From Rhodobiaceae bacterium (GTDB taxonomy: Bacteria > Pseudomonadota > Alphaproteobacteria > Parvibaculales > Parvibaculaceae): a stretch of DNA of 9,696 bases. The stretch spans positions 1 through 9,696 of the forward strand of contig DAIEIL010000123.1 in the NCBI GenBank assembly GCA_027352645.1, written 5' to 3'. This document shows positions 1 to 6,445 of this stretch, one piece after another. The translations under genes were made by a program, and so were the position numbers. Each line of letters starts with the position of its first letter. Within the stretch, counting starts at the first letter, position 1. The notes beneath the pieces were generated by a model. It saw nothing but the letters and a program-made list of their open reading frames with translations, searched no databases and had not been told where the DNA came from.

Positions 1-1160
1 CCGCTGCCGCCGCCGCCGCCTATGTTCAGACGCACGATCCGAAGGGCGTCCTTCTTCTTCTTCCTGCCGACCATCACATTCGCGATGTTGCGGCCTTCCA
101 TGAGGCCGTGAAGCGGGGCGCGGAACTCGCGCGGGAAGGCAAGCTCGTCACCTTCGGCATCGTGCCTTCGGCGCCGGAAACCGGCTATGGCTATATCAAG
201 CGCGGTGCCGCGATGGGCGAAGGCGCTTTCGCTGTGGAACGTTTCGTCGAAAAACCCGATCTCGAAAAGGCAAAGGCCTATCTCGATCAGGGCGGTTATG
301 ACTGGAACGCCGGTATCTTCATGTTCCGCGCCGATCGCATCCTCGATGAGATGCGCGTTCACTGCCCGGCCATCGCCTCGCTCGCAACCGAGGCCGTGCA
401 CAAGGGAACCCGTGATCTCGATTTCGTGCGGCTGCAGCCTGAAGCCTTCAATGCCTGCCCGTCGGACTCGATCGACTATGCGGTCATGGAACATACGCGC
501 GACGCCGTCGTCGTGCCGGTCGAAATGGGCTGGAGCGACATCGGCAGCTGGTCGGCGCTCTGGGAAATCGGTGAGAAGGACAAGGACGGCAATGTGCTGT
601 CGGGCGATATTCTGGCGCTCGATACGAAAAACTGTTTCGTCCGCGCCGAGACCGGCCTCGTTGCGACGCTCGGGATCGAAAACCTGATTGTCGTGGAAAC
701 GGGCGACGTTCTTTTCATCGCTTCGAAGGATCGCGTCCAGGATGTGAAGAAGATCGTCGAGCGCATCGCCGCCGAAGGACGCACCGAGCATCAGGCGCAT
801 AATCGCGTCCATAGGCCGTGGGGTTTCTACGAAGCTCTCGATTCCGGTGAGCGCCATCAGGTGAAGCATCTGATGGTGCATCCGGGCGCGTCGCTGTCGC
901 TCCAGATGCATCATCATCGTGCGGAGCATTGGGTCGTCGTGAGCGGCGAGGCGCGCGTCACCGTCGGCGAGGAGATCAGGACGCTGCGCGAGAATGAGTC
1001 GACCTATATCCCGGTGGGCGTGAAGCACAGGCTCGAAAACCCGGGCGACGAACCCTTGAGCATCATCGAGGTGCAGTCGGGCGACTATCTCGGCGAGGAC
1101 GACATCGTGCGCTACGACGATGTTTATGGGCGCAGCTCCAAGGCCTCGGCTGCGGAATAG
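1..1160 (+). CDS. manC: Mannose-1-phosphate guanylyltransferase / mannose-6-phosphate isomerase, type II, 3' part
   Basis: This bifunctional cytoplasmic enzyme makes GDP-mannose from mannose-1-phosphate and GTP, and its C-terminal domain interconverts fructose-6-phosphate and mannose-6-phosphate. The reading frame is open from base 3 to the left edge, so the gene starts outside. About 385 residues are visible of a family norm near 470-480, and the N-terminal nucleotide-binding signature is missing with the edge. Seen: LLPADHHIRD near base 60, FVEKP at 243-257, a DWNAGIF segment, SIDYAVMEHT near 470 and WSDIGSW near 530, all nucleotidyltransferase landmarks. A cupin-type isomerase domain follows from about base 810 (RPWGFYE). 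It holds QMHHHRAEHW at 903-932, which carries the likely metal ligands, and ends with IEVQSGDYLGEDDI and YGRSS. The GTG at 108 is internal, not a start. hldE follows 16 bases after the stop. Homologues are also named algA, cpsB or xanB; the surface polymer served cannot be read here. Confidence 0.95.
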   Translation, partial: AAAAAAYVQTHDPKGVLLLLPADHHIRDVAAFHEAVKRGAELAREGKLVTFGIVPSAPETGYGYIKRGAAMGEGAFAVERFVEKPDLEKAKAYLDQGGYDWNAGIFMFRADRILDEMRVHCPAIASLATEAVHKGTRDLDFVRLQPEAFNACPSDSIDYAVMEHTRDAVVVPVEMGWSDIGSWSALWEIGEKDKDGNVLSGDILALDTKNCFVRAETGLVATLGIENLIVVETGDVLFIASKDRVQDVKKIVERIAAEGRTEHQAHNRVHRPWGFYEALDSGERHQVKHLMVHPGASLSLQMHHHRAEHWVVVSGEARVTVGEEIRTLRENESTYIPVGVKHRLENPGDEPLSIIEVQSGDYLGEDDIVRYDDVYGRSSKASAAE

Positions 1161-1176
1161 GACGACCGGGCAAAGC

Positions 1177-2640
1177 ATGGCGGACAAGCAACATCTGGCG
1201 AGCAAGGTCGAGGCGCTCGAGGGAACGAAAATCCTCTGCGTCGGCGATGTCATGCTCGATCGCTATGTCTATGGCGATGTGGAGCGCATTTCGCCGGAGG
1301 CGCCGATCCCCGTGCTCCGCGTGAAGGATGAACGCGCCATGCTCGGCGGCGCCGGCAATGTCGCGCGCAACCTCGCCGCGCTCGGTGCCCATGTCGCTTT
1401 TGCCTCTGCCGTCGGCGCTGACGATGTGGGTGACGAGATTGCACGGATGCTTGGGAACGTGCCGCATCTCGAGGCGAGCCTCGTCGTGGAGCCGCAGCGC
1501 CGCTCGACGGTCAAGACGCGCTTCGTCGCCATGGGCCAGCAGGTGCTGCGCGCGGACCATGAGACCAATTCCGCGCTGTCCTCCGCGCAGCAGGGAGAAC
1601 TGATCGATCGTGCGCGCGGCCTCCTTGCGGGTGTGCAGGTCGTGGTGCTGTCCGACTACGGCAAGGGAGTTCTGACACCCGAGGTCTGCCGCGCGGTCAT
1701 CGACGCGGCGCGCGCTGCGGGCATTCCCGTGGTCGTGGACCCGAAGGGGCGCGATTACAGCCTTTATCGCGGCGCAAGCGTGGTGACGCCGAACCGCAAG
1801 GAGCTTGCCGAGGCGACGGGTGAAAATGCGAGCGGCGATGAAGCCATCGTGACGCTGGCGCGCCAGGTGATCGGCGAGGCCGGTATCGATGCAATGATCG
1901 TGACGCGGAGCCAGGAAGGCATGAGCGTCGTGACGGCGTCTGGCGAGGTCACGCATCTCCCGGCGGAGGCTCGCGAAGTCTTCGACGTGTCCGGCGCGGG
2001 CGACACGGTGATCTCGACGCTTGCGGCAGCCCTTGCGGGCGGGCTTTCGCTCGTTGACGCGGCAAGCCTTGCCAACACGGCGGCGGGTATTGTGGTGGCC
2101 AAGGTCGGAACGGCGGTTGTCTATCTCGACGAGTTGGCCGCGAAACTGCGAGAGAATGAACTCTCCTCGATCGAACTCAAGGTCGCGACGCAAGCGGCCG
2201 CGCAGGACATTGCGGCTTCATGGCGCGCCAAGGGGCTCAAGGTCGGTTTCACCAATGGCTGCTTCGATCTTCTGCACCCCGGCCATGTGACGTTGCTCGC
2301 GCAATCCCGCGCGCTCTGCGACCGGCTGATTGTCGGGCTCAACAGCGACGCATCCGTGTCGCGGCTCAAGGGGCCGACGCGGCCGATCCAGCCCGATATC
2401 GCTCGCGCGACGGTGCTTGCCTCTCTCGCGAGCGTCGATCTCGTCGTGATCTTCGAGGAGGACACGCCGGAAAATCTGATCCGCAGCCTGCGCCCCGATG
2501 TTCTCATCAAGGGCGGGGACTACACGGTCGAGACGATCGTCGGCGCCGACTTCGTGCAGGCGCATGGCGGCAAGGTCGCCATCATTGATCTCGTTCCGGG
2601 CTTCAGCACCACGAAGACGGTCGAAAAACTCAGCGGATGA
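1177..2640 (+). CDS. hldE: Bifunctional heptose-7-phosphate kinase / heptose-1-phosphate adenylyltransferase
   Basis: HldE (RfaE) catalyses two cytoplasmic steps of ADP-heptose synthesis for the LPS inner core: phosphorylation of D-glycero-D-manno-heptose 7-phosphate at C1 and, after GmhB removes the 7-phosphate, adenylylation. The product has 487 residues, against about 477 in E. coli. Residues 1-320 form a PfkB/ribokinase-type kinase with GDVMLDRY near the N-terminus, GGAGNVARN, and DVSGAGDT with catalytic Asp276. Residues 345-487 form a nucleotidyltransferase with FTNGCFDLLHPGH (HxGH motif, His367 and His370), IKGGDYT and a C-terminal STTKTVEKL. The ATG at 1177 is preferred because an upstream ATG at 1120 lies inside manC and would add 19 residues foreign to the family. 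No strong Shine-Dalgarno is visible, so translation may be coupled to manC, which ends 16 bases upstream. The last 11 bases overlap the convergent YciI gene. Both domains look intact. Confidence 0.96.
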   Translation: MADKQHLASKVEALEGTKILCVGDVMLDRYVYGDVERISPEAPIPVLRVKDERAMLGGAGNVARNLAALGAHVAFASAVGADDVGDEIARMLGNVPHLEASLVVEPQRRSTVKTRFVAMGQQVLRADHETNSALSSAQQGELIDRARGLLAGVQVVVLSDYGKGVLTPEVCRAVIDAARAAGIPVVVDPKGRDYSLYRGASVVTPNRKELAEATGENASGDEAIVTLARQVIGEAGIDAMIVTRSQEGMSVVTASGEVTHLPAEAREVFDVSGAGDTVISTLAAALAGGLSLVDAASLANTAAGIVVAKVGTAVVYLDELAAKLRENELSSIELKVATQAAAQDIAASWRAKGLKVGFTNGCFDLLHPGHVTLLAQSRALCDRLIVGLNSDASVSRLKGPTRPIQPDIARATVLASLASVDLVVIFEEDTPENLIRSLRPDVLIKGGDYTVETIVGADFVQAHGGKVAIIDLVPGFSTTKTVEKLSG

Positions 2641-2941
2641 CGGCAGCCTTCGGGCCCCAGGCTTCCGGCGCATCGGCGGAACGCATGGTGGGCTCCCAGG
2701 CGATGAGGTCGTATTCCGCGACCCCTTCCGTGATGAAGGGATCGACCTCGGCCACGGTTCGCGCCTCCGCCAGCGTTTCCGCCTTGATGAGGATGACGCC
2801 GCCGATGCGGGGATCGCGGCGGCCTGCCATCAGCATGTGGCCGGAGGCGAAGCCTCGCATGAGCCAGTCGCGATGGGGTTCGAGAAGCGCGTCGACCTCT
2901 TCGATGGGGCGGACATATTTCAGGATGTCGAGAAAAAGCAT
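2630..2941 (-). CDS. YciI-family (YCII-related domain) protein
   Basis: This small soluble protein of 103 residues is about the length of E. coli YciI and spans one ferredoxin-like YCII domain. Seen: a beta-strand start (MLFLDILKY), His23 in the LEPHRDWL segment, which matches the conserved His of the family, then SGHMLMAGRRDP and VDPFITEGVAEYDLIAWEP, corresponding to the ADPYVAAGV region of YciI. The biochemical role of the family is poorly known; some relatives are dehalogenase-like or fused to regulatory domains, so no reaction is assigned. The ATG at 2941 has GGAGG five bases upstream on the minus strand. It converges on hldE with an 11-base overlap and is divergent from the GH42 gene, 125 bases away start to start. 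It is probably monocistronic, as both neighbours lie on the other strand. Confidence 0.88.
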   Translation of the reverse strand: MLFLDILKYVRPIEEVDALLEPHRDWLMRGFASGHMLMAGRRDPRIGGVILIKAETLAEARTVAEVDPFITEGVAEYDLIAWEPTMRSADAPEAWGPKAAVIR

Positions 2942-2946
2942 GTGAT

Positions 2947-2951
2947 CCTCC
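2947..2951 (-). promoter_or_regulatory. Ribosome binding site of the YciI-family gene
   Basis: Read on the minus strand this is GGAGG, five bases before the ATG at 2941, which fixes that start. Its upstream end overlaps by two bases the left arm (2950-2958) of a 9-base inverted repeat, so folding could affect its access. Confidence 0.7.
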
Positions 2952-3040
2952 GGGCAGATGGCTCTTCCTAGCGCATCGGGAGATTTCGCGCAGCAGGCTT
3001 GCGGCTTCGGAAAAATCCGGCAAGCTGAAGGTCTGCCCGG
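2950..3040. repeat. 9-base inverted repeat flanking the divergent YciI / GH42 intergenic region
   Basis: CCGGGCAGA at 2950-2958 is perfectly complementary to TCTGCCCGG at 3032-3040, with 73 bases between. The left arm touches the YciI ribosome binding site; the right arm ends 12 bases before the GGAGG of the GH42 gene. It could be a pair of half-operators or the closing stem of a larger fold. In a GC-rich 120-base region such a match is uncommon but not excluded by chance. Confidence 0.5.
2997..3025. repeat. Imperfect hairpin or operator-like symmetry upstream of the GH42 gene
   Basis: Outer arms GCTTGC (2997-3002) and GCAAGC (3020-3025) are complementary. Inner arms CGGA (3008-3011) and TCCG (3016-3019) enclose AAAA. 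Five unpaired bases (3003-3007) bulge on the left side. The element sits inside the 2950-3040 repeat and 42 bases before the GH42 start codon. There is no T-run after it, so it is not a canonical terminator. A repressor site or mRNA leader hairpin is possible; neither is shown. Confidence 0.45.
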
Positions 3041-3052
3041 GCGGGGGCTTGG

Positions 3053-3057
3053 GGAGG
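3053..3057 (+). promoter_or_regulatory. Ribosome binding site deciding the GH42 start
   Basis: GGAGG within a longer GGGGAGGG run lies 9 bases before ATG 3067 but only 3 bases before ATG 3061. A TTG start at 3049 would lie upstream of it. The spacing favours 3067, with 3061 as the alternative. Confidence 0.65.
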
Positions 3058-3066
3058 GATATGCGC

Positions 3067-5031
3067 ATGGTCGTCCACGGCGAAGCGAAGATCGGCGTTT
3101 GCTACTATCCGGAGCATTGGCCCGAGGACATGTGGGCCGATGATGCGCGGCGCATGCACAAGGCCGGCATCCGCCGGGTCCGTATCGGCGAATTCGCCTG
3201 GAGCCGTCTGGAGCCCGAGTTCGGACGTTCCGATTTCGGCTGGCTCGCCCGCGCCATCGACACGCTTCATGCCGAAGACATCGGCGTCATTCTCGGCACG
3301 CCGACCGCAACGCCGCCCAAATGGCTCGTGGACCGAATGCCGGACATGCTCGCCGTCGACCGCCATGGCAGGCCGCGCGGTTTCGGCTCGCGCAGGCACT
3401 ACTGTTTTTCCCATGCGGGCTACCGGCGCGAATGCGCGCGCATCGTGACTGCGCTGGGCGCGGCCTTCGGGCAGCATCCGGGCGTCGTCGGCTGGCAGAC
3501 GGACAATGAATATGGCTGCCACGACACTGTGCGTTCGTATTCGGAATCCGCGATGCTCGGCTTCCGCCACTGGCTGAAGGAGCGCTACGGCACGGTTGCC
3601 GCGCTCAACGAGGCATGGGGCAATGTCTTCTGTAGCATGGAATATCGAAACTTCGACGAGATCGATCTGCCCGTCGGAGCCGTCACCGAGACGAACCCGG
3701 CGCATCGCGCCGACTTCGACCGCTACTCCTCCGATCAGGTGCGCGAATTCAATCGTGTGCAGACTGAAATTCTGCGCGCCCTCTCGCCGGGACGCGACAT
3801 TGTCCACAATTTCATGACCTTTCATTCCGACTTCGATCACTACGAGGTGATGGAGGATCTGGATGTCGCAACATGGGATTCCTATCCGCTCGGAAGCCTC
3901 GATGTCTTTCCCGCCGATCCGGCGCACAAGGCGGCCTTCGCCCGCACCGGCGACCCGGACATGCAGGCCTTCCATCACGATCTTTATCGAGGCGCGGGGC
4001 GGGGCCGTTTCGGCATCATGGAGCAGCAACCGGGGCCGGTGAACTGGGCCGACTATAATGCCGATCCTTTGCCCGGCATGGCGCGACTCTGGGGCATGGA
4101 AGGCGTCGCGCATGGCGCGGAACTCGTTTCCTATTTTCGCTGGCGTCAGGCGCCCTTCGCGCAGGAACAGTTTCACGCCGGGCTTCTGTTGCGGAACAAT
4201 GAGACGGACCGCGCCTATGGGGAAGTGCATCAGCTTGCGCTTGATCTCATAAAGCTCGGGGCGCTGGGAGCGGCGGCGCCTGCAAAGGTTGCCATCGTCA
4301 ATTCCTATGAGGCGCGGTGGTTTCTCTCCATCCAGCCGCAGGGGCAGAATTTCTCCTATATCGAGCAGATCTTTTCGATCTACCGGACGTTGCGCGCCAT
4401 GGGGCTCGACATCGACATTGTGGGCCCGGAGGCCAATCTGTCCGGCTATGCTCTGGCCGTGCTGCCGTCCACGCCCTATGTGCCGCCGCTTCTTGCGGCG
4501 TCGCTTGAGCGTTTCGAGGGACAATTGCTCGTCATGCCGCGCAGCGGCAGCCGAACGGCATCGCATCGCACGCCGCTGAACCTCGCGCCCGGCCCACTTG
4601 CGGGGCTCCTCGGCATTAAGGTGACGCGCGTCGAAAGCTTTCGCCTGCATTCGGCGATCCCGCTTGTCTTCGGCGGCGAACATTGCACCTTCGACCGCTG
4701 GCGCGAATTTGTGACCGTGGGCGAGGCGGACATCCTCGCGCGAACCGATGACGGCCGCCCGGCGCTGACGCGCAAGGGTAATGCCTGGTACGTCGCCGGA
4801 TGGCCCGATGCGAAATTGCTCGCATTGATTCTCCGCCGTCTCGCGGGTGACGCCGGGCTTTCGATCGAAAGTCTCGCGGCCGGCCTGCGCACACGCCGTC
4901 GCGGCCCCTGGCGTTTCCTCTTCAACTATGGGCCTGTGCCTGCGGACATTTCGGGCATCGCGCCGGGCGAACTCGTCATCGGCGAGCATGTCCTGCCAGT
5001 CGGCGGCGTTGCCGTCTGGCGCGAGGCTTAG
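3067..5031 (+). CDS. Beta-galactosidase, glycoside hydrolase family 42 (Thermus A4-like)
   Basis: It is predicted to hydrolyse terminal beta-D-galactosides with retention of configuration, in the cytoplasm, since no signal peptide is seen. The 654-residue product has the three-part GH42 plan: a TIM barrel to about residue 385 (GVCYYPEHWPE, RIGEFAWSRLEP, GTPTATPPKW), a trimerisation-type middle domain to about 595, and a small C-terminal beta domain ending in VGGVAVW. Glu148 in TDNEYG is the acid/base and Glu319 in IMEQQPGPVNW the nucleophile. They are 171 residues apart, as are Glu141 and Glu312 of the Thermus A4 enzyme. Cys113 matches that enzyme's zinc ligand Cys106, but the other three ligand positions are Ser157, Ser159 and Ala162. 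ATG 3067 is chosen from Shine-Dalgarno spacing; ATG 3061 or TTG 3049 would add two or six residues. No sugar transporter or sugar regulator lies beside it, so the natural substrate, perhaps a galacto-oligosaccharide, is unknown. Confidence 0.94.
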   Translation: MVVHGEAKIGVCYYPEHWPEDMWADDARRMHKAGIRRVRIGEFAWSRLEPEFGRSDFGWLARAIDTLHAEDIGVILGTPTATPPKWLVDRMPDMLAVDRHGRPRGFGSRRHYCFSHAGYRRECARIVTALGAAFGQHPGVVGWQTDNEYGCHDTVRSYSESAMLGFRHWLKERYGTVAALNEAWGNVFCSMEYRNFDEIDLPVGAVTETNPAHRADFDRYSSDQVREFNRVQTEILRALSPGRDIVHNFMTFHSDFDHYEVMEDLDVATWDSYPLGSLDVFPADPAHKAAFARTGDPDMQAFHHDLYRGAGRGRFGIMEQQPGPVNWADYNADPLPGMARLWGMEGVAHGAELVSYFRWRQAPFAQEQFHAGLLLRNNETDRAYGEVHQLALDLIKLGALGAAAPAKVAIVNSYEARWFLSIQPQGQNFSYIEQIFSIYRTLRAMGLDIDIVGPEANLSGYALAVLPSTPYVPPLLAASLERFEGQLLVMPRSGSRTASHRTPLNLAPGPLAGLLGIKVTRVESFRLHSAIPLVFGGEHCTFDRWREFVTVGEADILARTDDGRPALTRKGNAWYVAGWPDAKLLALILRRLAGDAGLSIESLAAGLRTRRRGPWRFLFNYGPVPADISGIAPGELVIGEHVLPVGGVAVWREA

Positions 5032-5036
5032 GGAGT

Positions 5037-5066
5037 TTTTCAAACCACTGCGGGCCATCCTTTAAT
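5037..5066 (+). promoter_or_regulatory. Candidate sigma-70-type promoter for the lytic transglycosylase gene
   Basis: TTTTCA (5037-5042, four of six to the -35 consensus) and TTTAAT (5061-5066, five of six to the -10) are 18 bases apart in a short AT-rich gap. A transcript would start near 5073, about 50 bases before the ATG. This is a pattern match only, and alphaproteobacterial promoters are often more degenerate. Confidence 0.35.
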
Positions 5067-5122
5067 CCGCGCGGGCCCATGCTAACCTCGCCAAAGTTCT
5101 CGCGCAGGAGCCTTCGATACCG

Positions 5123-6406
5123 ATGTCCCGACCCTTTCGTTTTCCGCGTTTCGGCCTTCGCTTCGGCTGCATGATCGTCATGGGCGGGCTCGTTCTTGCC
5201 GGCTGCGCCGATGCGCGCACCCATGTCCGTGTGCCCGAGACGCGCATTCCGGTGTCTCCGCCCGTCAATGCCAATAGCGAGCGCTTCGCGGACTGGCTCA
5301 CGGCCTTCCGCCTCGACGCCATGAAGGCTGGGATCACGTCCGCAACATTCGACCGCGCTATGCGGGGCGTGACGCCCGATCCCGATGTGATGGAAGCGGA
5401 CCAGAACCAGCCGGAATTCGTGAAGCCGGTCTGGGAATATCTGCGCGGCGCGCTTTCGGACAAGCGCGTGGCCCGCGGCAGGGAGCTGCTCGCCGAGAAC
5501 CGCGCTCTGTTCGACCGCATCGAAAAGACCTATGGCGTCGACCGTCATTTCGTTGCCGCCATCTGGGGCCTTGAGTCGAATTTCGGCGATCACATGGGCA
5601 CGCAGAGCGTGGTCCGCTCGCTGGCGACGCTGGGCTTCGAAGGCCGCCGCCCGGACTTCGGGCGGAGCCAGCTCATCGCCGCGCTGCAGATCGTGCAGGC
5701 CGGCGACATCCAGCCGGAGGAAATGGTCGGTTCATGGGCTGGCGCCATGGGCCAGACGCAGTTCATTCCCACAACCTATCTCGCTCATGCGATCGACTTC
5801 GATGGCGACGGGCGGCGCGACATCTGGCACTCGACCGCCGACACGCTTGCTTCGACCGCGCATTATCTTCAGGTCTCGAAGTGGCAGACGGGCGGGCAAT
5901 GGGGCTTCGAGGTCGCGATGCCAAAGCATTTTGATTATGCGCTGGCGGACATGTCGCTGACGAAGACGGTGGCCGAGTGGCGGAAGCTTGGACTGAAGCG
6001 CGCCGATGGCCGCGCCTTCCCGGCTACCGACACGGAGGAAAAGGCGTCGCTGCTGCTGCCTGCCGGTTACAAGGGACCGGCCTTCCTCGTCCTGAACAAT
6101 TTCCGCTCGATCCTCGTCTACAACACCTCGACCTCCTACGCGCTGGCCGTCTCGCTGCTTGCGGATCGTTTTGTCGGACGGGGGCAGATCAAGGGCGACT
6201 GGCCCTATGACGAGCGCCCGCTTACCCGCTCCGAACGCGAGGAGTTGCAAGCGCTTCTCACTGCCAAGGGTTATGAGCACGGCAAGCCCGATGGCATCAT
6301 CGGCTACAACACGCGCAAGGCGATCCGCGCCTACCAGCAGTCGGTCGGCCTGCCGCCGGATGGTTACCCGACCGCATCCCTGCTCGAAAGGATGAGGGCA
6401 AACTGA
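5123..6406 (+). CDS. Lytic murein transglycosylase, MltB family, lipoprotein with peptidoglycan-binding domain
   Basis: It cleaves the MurNAc-GlcNAc bond of peptidoglycan with 1,6-anhydro-MurNAc formation, in the periplasm and most likely anchored to the outer membrane. The 427-residue product starts with basic residues and a hydrophobic segment ending in a lipobox, LAGC, with Cys28 as the lipidation site. Ala, not Asp, follows, which in E. coli favours outer-membrane sorting. The catalytic domain spans about residues 48-345, with WGLESNFG carrying probable catalytic Glu151, then SWAGAMGQTQFIPTTY and FDGDGRRDIW, typical of the MltB group (GH103). Residues 365-425 form a PG_binding_1 domain (KPDGIIGYNTRKAIRAYQ). 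A CAGGAG sequence lies about 13 bases before the ATG, a long spacing, but the lipoprotein signal supports this start. It stands 91 bases after the GH42 gene and 39 before the LysR gene, with no visible functional link to either. Confidence 0.94.
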   Translation: MSRPFRFPRFGLRFGCMIVMGGLVLAGCADARTHVRVPETRIPVSPPVNANSERFADWLTAFRLDAMKAGITSATFDRAMRGVTPDPDVMEADQNQPEFVKPVWEYLRGALSDKRVARGRELLAENRALFDRIEKTYGVDRHFVAAIWGLESNFGDHMGTQSVVRSLATLGFEGRRPDFGRSQLIAALQIVQAGDIQPEEMVGSWAGAMGQTQFIPTTYLAHAIDFDGDGRRDIWHSTADTLASTAHYLQVSKWQTGGQWGFEVAMPKHFDYALADMSLTKTVAEWRKLGLKRADGRAFPATDTEEKASLLLPAGYKGPAFLVLNNFRSILVYNTSTSYALAVSLLADRFVGRGQIKGDWPYDERPLTRSEREELQALLTAKGYEHGKPDGIIGYNTRKAIRAYQQSVGLPPDGYPTASLLERMRAN

Positions 6407-6407
6407 G

Positions 6408-6437
6408 GTGATACAGACGGCGCGGTTTGGATATACT
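6408..6437 (+). promoter_or_regulatory. Candidate promoter of the LysR gene, implying a leaderless or near-leaderless mRNA
   Basis: GTGATA (6408-6413, four of six to the -35 consensus) and TATACT (6432-6437, five of six to the -10) are 18 bases apart. The -10 ends eight bases before the ATG at 6446, so transcription would begin at or next to the start codon. No Shine-Dalgarno is visible before that ATG, which agrees with this reading. It is a sequence match only. Confidence 0.4.
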
Positions 6438-6445
6438 GCCGGCCC

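Noticed and set aside
1..63. GCC trinucleotide run and CTT run at the left edge
   Set aside because: They encode an Ala run and a Leu run in the expected place of the ManC nucleotidyltransferase domain, just before the PADHHIRD motif, so they are codon repeats in a normal coding region.
108..110. GTG as a start codon of manC
   Set aside because: The frame continues upstream through conserved family sequence to the window edge, so this codon is an internal valine.
1120..1122. ATG as the start of hldE
   Set aside because: It lies inside manC and adds 19 residues unlike the family N-terminus; ATG 1177 gives the expected length.
2968..5058. A 696-codon open frame on the minus strand opposite the whole GH42 gene
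   Set aside because: It is an antisense frame produced by GC-rich codon usage. Its translation is rich in Arg, Ala and His with no recognisable domain, while the plus-strand frame is a clear enzyme.
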